A stretch of 64,000 nt of DNA, taken from the NCBI RefSeq assembly GCF_032362555.1, contig NC_083522.1, positions 4,876,001-4,940,000 of the forward strand, written 5' to 3'. The position numbers and the translations under genes are program-made. Shown here piece after piece: positions 33,324-45,900 of this stretch (the first letter of the stretch is position 1; each line of letters starts with the position of its first letter). The notes beneath the pieces are model-generated. The model worked only from the letters and a program-made list of their open reading frames with translations. It had not been told where the DNA came from and did no database searches. This stretch comes from Amyelois transitella. Taxonomy: Eukaryota; Arthropoda; Insecta; Lepidoptera; Pyralidae.

Positions 33324-33578
33324 TGTGGCGACATCTCTACGCCACTCGTCACAAACATCAAATCACACAACAACTGTCAATCATCTCGAAGAAATCGACG
33401 CGCTCAGCCAATAGCAGCGAAGAACCCAAATCGCGATTTCAGAGATTTATGGATTGGAGCTATATATACAACCTCCGACATAACATCGTCGGAGCCGCGG
33501 TTCCCCAGGCATAACACCTAGCCTGGCGGAAGATCTTCCCTTTGGTGGCGGTCGAGCCGAATCATCGCTCCCGCTACA
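33324..33578 (+). mobile_element. Solo LTR, 255 bp, between GK5 and CRTC
   Basis: Starts TGTGGCGACA and ends CGCTACA (TG...CA), with a direct 4-bp duplication agtg on both sides (33320-33323 and 33579-33582). It is GC-richer than its surroundings and carries a TATA box (tatatata, 33461-33468), as expected of an LTR promoter. A 4-bp duplication fits a Ty3/gypsy-type element. No internal sequence remains, so recombination between two LTRs is the likely origin. Orientation is inferred from the TATA box. Confidence 0.65.
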
Positions 33579-33905
33579 AGTGTATACAGTTATTATCATC
33601 AGTCATAGAGGTAGAGAAAACCACAGAAAACTATTTTATAGTTCTACAAGAGATTTTTATTTGTGATTTTATTATAATTATTTTGTAAATATAGTAATAC
33701 ATTTGCATATATATATAACTTAGCTCAAAAAATTTACATCATACACCTTTCAAAAGTATACTTTTTTTGACTTGTAACACCTGGGATTTTGTTTAATCTG
33801 TGATCTGACTGCCTGATTTGACAGGCAGCAAGCAAGCGCGTTTTGGTTCTTGTAGCACTGAAAATTGTGATGTAAAAAGATAAAAACAAATATTTGCTGG
33901 CCATC

Positions 33906-36900
33906 ATGGCGAATCCAAGAAAATTTAGTGAAAAAATTGCCCTCCACAATCAAAAGCAAGCAGAAGAAACTGCTGCTTTTGAAAAAATATTGCGTGAAGT
34001 TTACGACGCAACCAATAAGGTATGTCGCCTATTTACTCAGGCAATCGCTTCCTGGCCGTCAAATGTGCCCGCCGACGTAAACAATAACCATTACAATATG
34101 CCTTTTGCGCTTTTGTAACTATTTACCACGATCTTCTATTTAAAAAAGCAACAACAAACATACCAGCCCTGTTGCCAATGTAATATTATCTGTTTTAATT
34201 GTCATTGTCGAAATGCATTATAACTTTTCAGTACTCTTTACAATAGCCAATTATTAGTACTTTAGTATATGGGACAATATAATAGTAACGTAATAACATA
34301 TTGTTGTTTTGCGGAAGATTTATCAATATAATTACTATAGACTGTTTATCAACAATAACCCCTGTATTAACTATATTCATAAGATGTGAGGAAAACATAA
34401 AGGTTTTGTTTGTGATCTTGTGAGCCTCTAGTGTAATAAAAAAATTACTTAATTATGTATTTAAAATTAAATAGCACAGAATTTTTCATACAAATAACAT
34501 GATAATTTCATGAATCACTACTGAGTTGTGATAGCGTAATGGTTGCAGGTTAGTTCAGGTAGCAGGCGAGCTAGGCCCAAAGCTCCTCCTCCAGAGGCCC
34601 TGGAACCTGATCCTAAGCCAGATGTTGAGTCGTCACTGAGGCCAGCCTCACAAGGCCTGGGCACCTTCCGCAGTGGCTCATTGCCAAATGTGGCTGCACC
34701 ACAAGCCACAAATGCAGAGCCTGAACAGAAGGTTCCTAGTTTTTGGGATCTGCTCGCTATACCTTTCATTTGGTCGTAGATTTTGTTACTTTTACTTTAT
34801 GGTAGTGGTGCAGTTGTAGATGGCTGTAGTTTTGGAATGATCATGTTATTAATTTTTAGTTTACCAAGACGCTCGAAATAGTTGTACTTAGATGATTTTT
34901 TTTTATTTCAAATTGATTTTATTAAATTAAAATCATAGGAGATTAATGCACAAATAGTTTTTATTATGTTGTAATGGATACTCTTGCATGCAACACTTAT
35001 TAAGAATTTAAGGAGATTATTTAGAGTCTTATTTTTAAAATTTGTGGTACAACATTCAGAATTATATATCAAAAATGTCTTTATTTCTTGTTTATTGAAG
35101 GAAGTAACACAAATTTGTTTTGCTAAAAAAACAGTTAAATAACCACCAATAGTTAACATGATAACATGTCATAACCAAATTCACCGAATATTCAGCAAAT
35201 TATATGCACACAGAAAGTATGGTTATATTTGCTTAAACAGATGTGCTGTGATGCCATATGTTCTCAAAACAAATCCTTTATTCAAATATTGTTAGGCCTG
35301 GTGCAGATTGGTAATGTGGCATTGATTCTATAAACCTTAATAAAATAGACATTGGGGCAAAAAGTCCAGTATTAAAATTGTATGAAATGTCTTGTTTGAT
35401 GTTTTAATAGCAATTACTGGCCTCATGTCTATGCTATACTGAAATATTATAATGGAATGTACTTACTCTGCCAGGATTCCAATATTGTGCACTGAGTCTC
35501 TAATATATGGGACCAATGTATATCATCTTATAGTTCTCTGCTCAACAGAATGTATAAAAAGTTTAAACAAAACATTACTTAGATAGTGAAACAGACAGTT
35601 CTAACAAATATTAAAATTCACTGCTATCACTATTTCAGAATTCCATCACCAATTTTGGCGAAAAATACAAAACAAAGTTTTTTTTTTGTACATCTAGTTT
35701 TGCTCTGATTCTTTTTTATTATAATTTTAACTAAATGTGTCTCAAGTCAGTGATATGACTAAATTCAATTCAATTTTGAATGTAAAAAAAGTTTGTAATT
35801 ATAAAAGTGGTAGATTAAATGCTATTTTAAGGTTTATAATTTTTTGCAGATTGCCCTCTGATTCTCGCATGCAAACATTATTTTGTTGAATTAGGTTTCT
35901 CAAGTCCTAAAAAATTTAATTTGAAGTAGATTTTACTAAAGAATTTTAGTAATTTTTGTTAATGTACTCAGTCTAGTAAAAGTAGGTACACTTATGATGT
36001 ATAATTGTATGGTCAAAGTAGAGCATGCTACATTATGATGACAAGGTATATAAAAAAAAAAAATCACATAAGATTTGTATTAAATAAAAAAATTCATACA
36101 AATTCTAATTAATAAATTATCTTACAATAAGTTAAAAATAGATTATTTTTATTTACATTTTTACAAAAACAATATCTTTTTTTGCAGCCTGAAGAGACGA
36201 CGTTGGCGACGCAATATGGCCGTAGTGGGGGCACGAGCCCGTCGCGGAGCCCTGTGCAGCGCGGTCGAGCGTCGTCCTCCGTGGGCCCCATGCGACGCCC
36301 CGCTGACCGCAAACACGACACCAGTCCATATGGCAGCACTGTATACTTAAGGTAATATGTCTTACATGTAATCAATCAATTATATATATTTACAAGTCTC
36401 TTGTGTTACTAACTGGCAGACGAGATAAAACTTGAGCAGAAGTGGGGCATGTAAGTTACTTGAGAAGTATAGTTAAGATGTCCCAGAATTGTCAGGGGAA
36501 ATGGAAATGTGATTTACGCGGGCTAGGCGGAGATGCGGGCGTAACCTAGTAATTCATATTATAAGTGTAACACCTGTTTCACATGGGGTTAGGCTATTGA
36601 TTTTCATGTTCCATATTGATGTCTTAATTAGTGTTAACAACACTAGGCTATTTGAGTTGATTAGTGGATAAAAAATTATTGTAAAAATTTAATTAAATAA
36701 AAAGAATGAAGTAAATTGAATAATATAAATAAAATTATTAATTAAAAGACAGAAAATAAATCTTATAGGGTACAGCAAAGTTATTAAACCTTTTCCTACA
36801 TGCTTTATGTAATGTTCATTAATAAAATAAAATAACCTTGCGAATAAATTTCCTTTAATATACTTGTACTAAACCTAAAAGTATTGATATTTATTATAAC

Positions 36901-39900
36901 GCTGCCATGGCCCTACAAGGTAAACTAATTTATGATTCATTCAATCAATATAATATGGAGCTCCAAGTCAGTTATTCTGAGAAACCCATTCATAATGAAT
37001 AATTATATTCTGTTTGGATTGAGAGGAAATATGTCACATGGCATTGAGCGCGTGTCACAAAAAACGAAAGGGCGCAAGAGCCACTATTGTATACGAGGTT
37101 TAATTAATCGGTTTTATTCGCCTTTTAATAACACTTGACTGTGAAAAGCAAATTACCGCGAGGAATTATATTAAATGACTCGAGTCGCCTTCGTGATCGT
37201 GCGTCACACAGTTCTTGGCCTATGAAATGGCTGTACAATTCATATTCCGTGAATAATAACTGTAATTATTGTGGGTAAATTGACTTTAATTATTCCCCAA
37301 ATACAACGGAGGCAATGATTTCAGAGCAAAACAGGAAAAAGATTTAATTGATTTTTATTTAATAAACGGAAATAGGTTTATTGTAAAGGTTGAATGCATG
37401 GTCTAAAATTTTTTTCTTACTTATACATTTATAGATATGTTTATACTATGAAGATATTTTTGTACTATGAAGTAGGCTTTTATAAATGTGTCAGAGAGTC
37501 AAGCGGAAAATATACTATTTCAGTCAAGAGAGAAAGAAGGTTATCATGCTGACTGATAAAATAAAGGCGTGGGAAAACTGGAGCAATTCCACAGTTCATT
37601 TGTGTTTTATGATATAAAAGGACATATAACTATTTATTTATAATCTTAAGAGATTCGACATATCAACATATGCACGAAAGTAAACTTATGAGGTAACTAA
37701 CTGCGAAGCAGTTTCCAGTAGTTTTATGACCTTAATAAAGTTATTAATGATTATAACATGGATGATGCGAATAAAATTTGCTTCACACCCTTATTTTTAA
37801 ATTGGAAAATTACTTACTAGGTTCTCAAGATGCATAAAAAACAACTCTAGAGCCCTGAAAATTACTTACCTAACTTTTATAAAAATGTATTTAGAAGTAG
37901 GGGTACTCTGAAGTTTGTATATAACGAATTTTAGCTTTCATACATAAACTTAATGATATGATGGTATTCTGATGGAATTTCGCCAAATTAGATAAATCAC
38001 TTAAATCTAGCTTTCAATGAAAAGTAAAAAGTTAACACAACAGTTAACAAGGAGGTTTCAGCATAATAATAAAATAGGATTTCCCTATAAAAATTTCAGC
38101 ATTGATTTTACTTTCACCAACAAACATTCCAGTCCACCGCCTGACAGCAACTGGCGACGGACGAACTCCGACTCGGCCCTGCACCAATCATGCGGCGAGC
38201 AGCAGACGACGACGCAGCCTTTGTCGCCCCACCACCCGCTGCACTCTCACGCTCATCCACACATGCATCCGCATCCGAATCACCGCAGAGGTCCGTTTGA
38301 TTTTTTTTCATTGGTGGCAAATGTGCAATCTAGGAAGACCAAAATCTTAAATAAACCTACTGCAATTTAATATTCAATTGTGAATAGAACTTGTATTGTG
38401 TTCGCCCATTAAATGTTCATTAATTTAAATTTATTTGTATACATTTACAACAACGCGTAATTTGTGAAAAAAAATATTCTGACTAAATTGGTCCAAAGAT
38501 ACTTAAGAAAGAGTAGGAATGATTATATTTGGACTCTTATGGATTAAATACTAATCGATTTTTTTCCCCAACAGCTGACATCCACCTTGACGTATTGTCC
38601 TCATTCGGAATGAATCCAACAAATCGCCCGCGATCTTCGTGTGAAATACCCAGGATACCAAATAATAATAAGTAAGTATTTTCCTTTCTGTTTATTCTTA
38701 TATCTGCTGAAATAAAGGTAGATAAGTCCGTATGATGGTGGCACATTAATCTATTCAGCTTTTACCGTGGTATATTGGTTATGGTCCACTGCAAAGGTTA
38801 GACGGGGTTAGTCAGGCGGTTATTACCGGATTTGACGCCAGAAAGTCAGTTCGTAGGAACGTGTGCAAGAGAGAAACATGTATTCTATGCCTCTTAAGAA
38901 GATCCAATTAGATGGCGATAAAAAATTAACACTGAAAACATCAAAGATTCTCCATAACACGAATCAGTTTCAAGCAGTTAGTTTAGAGGAGCTAAGACAG
39001 ATGTTTTACTCGTCCCTTCCCCTAAATCTAAAACTGAATCAATTGTCACAATCTTTTCTTCACCTACTATTATGGTTACTATGCATTTTTTGATAAAAAT
39101 TAATGCCTAACATATAATGTAGAATACCGATAATGGAGTTCACTGTACGGATTAGATCTAATCGTGATAAGTTAGTCTTTATTATATCAGGCTAGACATT
39201 AACGTCGAAAATCGCAATGTCTGTTAATACGATAAATTCATAGTAATTACAAACTTCTATATTAAAAGTCGGACACCCTAATTATAAATTATTATAAGCT
39301 TTTAGCGTTATAATTCTAACGACACTTAATTGTATACAAATACAATATTCTGTAATTAAAATATGTTTTCTCGCATACTATAAACATGCAATGTGGAAAC
39401 AGCAAAACTGCAAGAAAATTTTGAAACAAACCATGTACTAATCCATCCTTGACTATGCGTATGCGCATTTTAGCGATGTAATTCAAAATGCGAATGGCGT
39501 GACTAGGAAACAAACCGAGACAAAATTTAAATTACTTTGGTTGTCAATACGACATAATATGTATTTGTAGGATTTTTTTTTGTGTTCTGTTGCATTAAAA
39601 GTTGTGCCGGAAACAACATTTGGTTGAAAAGCGAAACAAAAACATGGAAGAATATTTCTTTGGAAACTGTAACAAACACAGTTAAATCATTTAGTATAAC
39701 GATGACACCTGCAGAAGTTATTTAACTATGTTGCAGATGACACCGCAAACTTACAGAATAATATTTATGTCATGTGTTTCCTTAATCTTAGCACCGAAAA
39801 AATTAAATTACAATATATTTTTTTTAATATTTACTACATTGTGTGAGTATGTACGTGTAAGTGTAGAATAATAAAGTATGTACATGTAAATATTGTGATT

Positions 39901-42900
39901 TGAAACAGGACATACAAGTACACCTGTTTGGTGCCAAGCAAATACTACTACTATAATAACTTGAAATTACTGATAATGTAGATTAGTTAGGCATATAACA
40001 GAAAAGACCGAGCGCGCACGGCAGGGAACTTATGGGTGCCCGGGCAGCTGCCTATTAAACGGTCTAGACAGTACCAATTGTTCATTATGAAGTTACAGAA
40101 AGATTATATCGTTAATGGTGATTATTTTTAACCTTCCTCGGAGCCATCTTCATTTTGAAAATAAATGTTTGCAGCGTGTATGAAAGTGGGGGGGACGGCG
40201 GCGGCGGCGGTGGGGGAGGCGCAGCGGGCGGGCTGGCGTGCGGCGAGCTGCAGGTGCCGGGCGGCTCGCTGCCCGACCTCACGTCCGTGCACTTCCCGCA
40301 GCCGCACTACATGCACCGCGCCTCGCCGGACAACCACCAGCCGCGATACGTGAGTGCAGTCACTGCAGAGTGGGCGGAGGCGGTGGTGGGGGGAAAAGTC
40401 ATGGCGACCAGTGGAACAAACGTTTTCAATTTACATTGTTGTCAGTCAGGCAGAAACCTTTGACTTTTATCTTTTTACAGATGTAACGATTAACTTTTGC
40501 TGTTGAATTCAATCCGAGTTTTAAAGCCAATAGTTAACAGTAAGTTAACACAGCAACAAATCCGGCTCGAAGGACCAATATTTCCCTTGCGATTGCTCGT
40601 ACAATTGTGTCAACTAATACGTATTTATCTCCGTGCCCAGAGCCCCACGTCCCCGGGCGCGGTGTCGCCGGGCGCGGGCAGCGTGTCCCCGGCCACGGGC
40701 GGGCTGTCCCCGGCGTCGGGCTCCCCGGTGGGCGCCACGGTGCCGCTCGCCTCCTCTATGCACCACCCCCACGAACACCCCTCACTTTATGATACACAGG
40801 TCTGTTATTCCTGATAAAAGCTTGTATTTCCTCCTACTTTAACGTGGTAAGCTGGCCCTCTAAAAGAGAGGCGCACTTAAAAAGACTGATCGGCTGTTAC
40901 AGACTTTATTTTGTTTCTTTTACAGTATATATTAGTGTATAGTGTTTAAATTAGAACTCAACGCTCTAATGAGGCTAATCAGCTGTTACAGGTTTCAATT
41001 ATGTTTGTTTAACAGCTTATACTTGCGTCTTAGCTAGTTTAAAAAGAAAAGCATTTATACTTGACTGTTTATTATACCGTGAAAACTCGTCGACTTGGTC
41101 CTTTCAGCTATTAATATTTTTTCTGAAACCTATACTATTACACCATAGTCGTTGGGTGTTTCAAGAAAAAAACTCGTGCGGTTTTTGTCGAATGCTTTTA
41201 TTTACATTTTGTGTATACATAAACAAAATATTTAATTGTTTCTAGTAACATACTTACGTAATATAATGTAAAGGTTCAAATGATAAAGGCCAGGCCAAAA
41301 ATGAAATAAATATAGAACTCAATATAAATTTTACATCTGATAAGTAAGGTGAGGTAAAAAATACATATTAAACTAATTAATCTGACTAGTAATCACGTCT
41401 TTACTTGTGCCAAGAAAGTGTTCTTAACATATAAGTAGGACCGAATTCAAAATATTCGATGAATAATCGGCCAAATATGCACAGTCAATAAGGACCCGAC
41501 ACTATTGTTTATCAAATAAGGGTTACCAGATCCTGTATTGAAATGCGGGCCATATTTATACCTCTGATTCAGACTAAATACTGAATAAATAAAAGATTTT
41601 ATATAAATCTTTATGATGGTTAGGATATGAAGAATTAGTATGCATAAGATGTGTAAAAATAAAGAATGTGCAAAAGCGCATGATGTATAGATGGCCTAAC
41701 ACTGGCTTTTAGGGGTAATTCCGAACATCAATGAAAGCCCAACAGAACAACTGGTAATTGTAATAAGAAAGTTCTGAAGTATTTTGTTTTAAATTTGTGA
41801 CTAATTTATATTGTTGTGCTGTTCGGAATCATTCCTTATTAACATAAATTCGTGTACAACCCGCACTATTGACAAATATTTAACATTGTTTTCTGTTGTC
41901 TCGTTTTACTTTGTTGTGTTTATTTTGCTTTCTACACAATCATTTTTTGTTTATTTCAGAATCACTTATCTGTACCAAACACAAATAATTATCTCCATCA
42001 TAATAAGGTTCGTTTTTTAACATCTTCCTTTTTTAATCAATTTCATACGAATTGCTGGCTTGAGCTTGAGCTGGTCATTGACGGTGCCATAACAACCCAC
42101 TAACTAAAAAAGCCAATTGGCTGCTTTATTAACACAACAATATTTATGTAATTTTTACTTTATTCGGATATAAATTTTCCTCTTTTGATCTTTGACGCTA
42201 TACCTACTAGCCCAGAAAAATTCAATCTCTAAATTACAATAAACATCCACATTTGTGTATCAATGACCGTCTTATCGAGATACCCTCCGATCTTGGATAC
42301 TTTTACGAGTAAAAGTATCCAAGATCGGAGGGTCAATAAATGAAGATTTTATATTTTATATATATATAAAATGCAGCAATTAGCGGTGTATTAAAATCAA
42401 AAGCAATAATCTTAAACTATCTTACGCCCACGACTTAGCCCGCGTAAATCGAAATATCCCGGTAATTTCCGTTCTCGAAGGCATTTCGGGAAGTCCTCTC
42501 TTAGTGCACCCTAAACCACATAGATAAAGTACATGCAAAATTTCCAATTTCTAGACTTTTTTGTATTTCGGTTTGGGCTATTCGTTGTCAGTCAGTCATT
42601 CAATCGCTCAGTAACGGAAGAGTTTTTTTTATATATACATTTAGAGATCGTTTTGAATGGGCTGTCATTTAACAAGATTTTGCATGAAATTGTTCTTTTT
42701 TTAAATACGCTTTTTACTACCACAGAAAATTTTCTAAAGCAAATAACATTGCTTTTTGTTTCAATATCCACCTTCTTGTAATAATTACAAGTGTTTGGTT
42801 TCAACTAACTATTTTTTTACTAACACTTTTTAATATATTTTTATCCAATGTGTTGTTTAGTTTTTCCTATTTTTATATATTAAATCAACGTTTATCTTAA

Positions 42901-45900
42901 GATCGTATAAAAAACCGATTTTTTAAAGCCTTTTTAAGAAAATGACTATGAACAAAAATAGATCTACAAAATCCCTATCACTAACTATCTGCTGACTGCT
43001 TCAATGAAACAAAATTCAATAATATGTTTCATTAACCTATCAACAAATTTAATAATTATTTACCTCGTACTTACAGTTTATTTTGAAGATCTGTGTTATA
43101 TAAGATCAGCACATATAAAGTGAAAATATTTCAAGGCTAGGTCCATTCAAAGAGCTTGTCCCATTGTGACATACAGAACAAGGAAAATGTTTGATCTTAC
43201 TGTCAAATGTCATCAAAATAAAATCATGTTTCTCCAGTTCTTATAACTCCGCCTACCTTCAAATATTTGCTGTGCTTTGTTTCTAATGTCGTTTTGTATT
43301 TAAAAATTAAGGATCATTTCCATCAAAACTGAGGGAAAGGGAAAAATAGACTACCTGCCGCAGATAGTCTATTTTTTATGTCCAAACTGTCGAAAAGAAA
43401 TATATCTATAAATATAGTAGTTTTACGTGACTAAAATATTGACATCTCAGGACAAATAATACAGAATAGAAAATGACCTTGAAATTTTTGGTTACATTTG
43501 TCGCTATCTCACTTCACGCATTGGAAGTAAAAGAAGAGACGGAGGGGAATCGAGGAAAATCAATCTCTTTCAAACTGGATTTTAAACGTGTTATATAATA
43601 TAACGATTTTAGCGGATAATTAAACAAGTTTTTAACTGTTGAAGCAGAGTTGACAATCAATACCCTCCTATCGTGGTTGTAAACAGAATATCATTGTTTG
43701 TAAACACGAAAATCGTTGTGCTGCGTCTTCTTATACTTCATTTTGTTTTAACCACCTAAAAAGTGGCTTAACGGGGTCAAAAGCGACCTTTAAGGTAATA
43801 AAATATGAATGAATGATAACATTTTCGTAATTTTTCGGGTTGTAGTCTTTCTCCACTAGCCTCCAGATATTCCGTAAAGGATTACATTGTGCTAACTTCA
43901 ATTGATGTCTGAGAAACCACACTATATTTAATCTATATCAAATTGTATGCGAATTATGCTGTACTTTTAAGTTTAATTTGGGTGGATAGATATTATAATT
44001 TATATTTTTCTAACATTGCTATGTTACTTATAAAATATATAATTTTTCAGGAATTTAATACTAGCTGCATGACTGACTCGCTTGAAGCTAAAAATAGTGT
44101 GACCTTTTTATTTGACTATCTATTTCACCGTCATTTGAATACAATAGAATTGGTTTAATCATTTAAAAAATTTCACTAAAAGTTTATTTTTCTTGAATAC
44201 TAATAGTGGCTTACAAGTGGCGTAATCACAGTAAAAATATAATTTAACAACCATGGCTCCAATGTCGGACTCTCCTGTATGAATGTACAATGTACTTTTG
44301 TTTACGTTATCTAATGGTACAGTCTAGAGCAGATAAATCTAGCCCCTTTTGGTTCTTATGTGGTATGTCATCGATTTATTTGGACAGGGAGGAATAATGA
44401 CTTTTGTCTAAGTTGACGGTCTCTGTGGCGCAGCGGTGGTGCGCTTGTCTGTGACACCTGAGGTCCCGGGTTCGAATTCCGGTCATGAGAAACAATTTTT
44501 TTCTTTTTGACCTGGGTATTGGGTGTTTATTTATCTTTATAAGTATTTATTATAAAATATAGTATCGTTAAGTTAGTATCTCGTTACACAAGTTCCGCAC
44601 TTATTTCGAGGCTAGCTTAATCTGTAAAATTTGCCCCGTAACAAAAAAAAGGTAAAATCACATAAATGTATAAAAAATATAAAAGTATTTTGGAAAGGCT
44701 TTTTGAAGGGAGAGTCCTTATGCTATTTTGTTACAACAATAGATGTTAAAATCAAAATGTCACGCTATTATCGCTCTTAATCTAACTGGTGTAGGGTGCA
44801 TGTAGTAAACACAAAGTTTACAATTCCATATATCTGGTTCCAGAATATGTCGTCACTGGAACACAACGCGTGGATCACGTCAAGTTACCAGTCGCACTGT
44901 AGTCCGCCCTCGCAATATTCATCCACATCGAATATAAACATACCTTCACCTACGGTAAGTGTTAATAAAGTGAATTTTGATTGTGAGTTTGTTCTACATA
45001 CGCACATACATACACATGTCTTCCATACACCCTGACTGACTTTGTTCTATAATATATTCACGGTAAGTAAGTGTTATGTAAGTAACACGTAGTAGTAAGT
45101 GTACGGTAAATGTTAATTAAGTGAATTTTGATTGTGAATTTGTTCTTCATACGCACATATGCCTGTTCCCCATACTCCCTGACAGATTTTGTTCTATAGT
45201 ATATTTCCATTTTGGACAATTAGACTTATAATACCCCCTAAAGTTATTTTTTACAGCTAATATTTAGCATCACTTTCTTACTAGCGTCGGTGTTTTAATT
45301 AAAAGTGTATATGCCATTCCCTTAGTATAATTTACTTTCAAAGCGAAGTAAGATTAATTGTAATCTCAACCTCCACAGGTATATTCTTATTCTCCAATTC
45401 CAGATGGTGCACAGTCCGGGTAGTCCAGTGGAGTCTCCTCAAACGGACTACAACAATCTGCACCAAGTATTGTTGCAGCCCTTCGAGCAGATCACCATGG
45501 TGAGTTCTTCGAAGCTTTTATTATAGTATTGGTATTATTTAAAAATAATCTTAATTTTAAAATAATATTGACTGGAAAAACAAAATGATCAAGCCTGAGG
45601 AATGGGATAGGGTTTTATATCATGCAATAGATTATGAGATTGAATTTTGAATAATTCAAATCAACTGTAAAATTAAATACAATAACACCTAGGCTATGAA
45701 AATGAAATGAAATAAAAAAAGTAATAAATAAAATGACGACAATATACGTAATGATAAAATGTAACTGAACATATTATTCTAAACCATTTTTTCCTCATTC
45801 ATCCATTAAACTCATCAAGTTGTAACACTTAAATCTTCGTTTATTTGTACAATTTATTTTGTAACACTTATTATATGATATTATATACAGATATGTACGT

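Larger units (their letters stand above)
42008..44843. other. CRTC intron 8
   Basis: About 2.8 kb with a perfect palindrome (42282-42333), a repeat fragment at 42440-42520 ('atttcgggaagtcctctctt'), a 12-bp stem near 43347-43380, and a tRNA-derived SINE (44414-44630). No exon recognised between them. Confidence 0.4.

Noticed and set aside
33321-33521. Two overlapping short frames near 33321-33521
   Set aside because: They lie within the solo LTR and have no features of a protein gene.
40155-40842. GC-rich open frames in other phases around CRTC exons 6 and 7
   Set aside because: They are shadows of the real exons; only one phase gives the conserved GGSLPDLT and joins in frame.
44414-44490. 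tRNA gene candidate
   Set aside because: A and B boxes are present but the acceptor stem does not pair, and a SINE tail follows.
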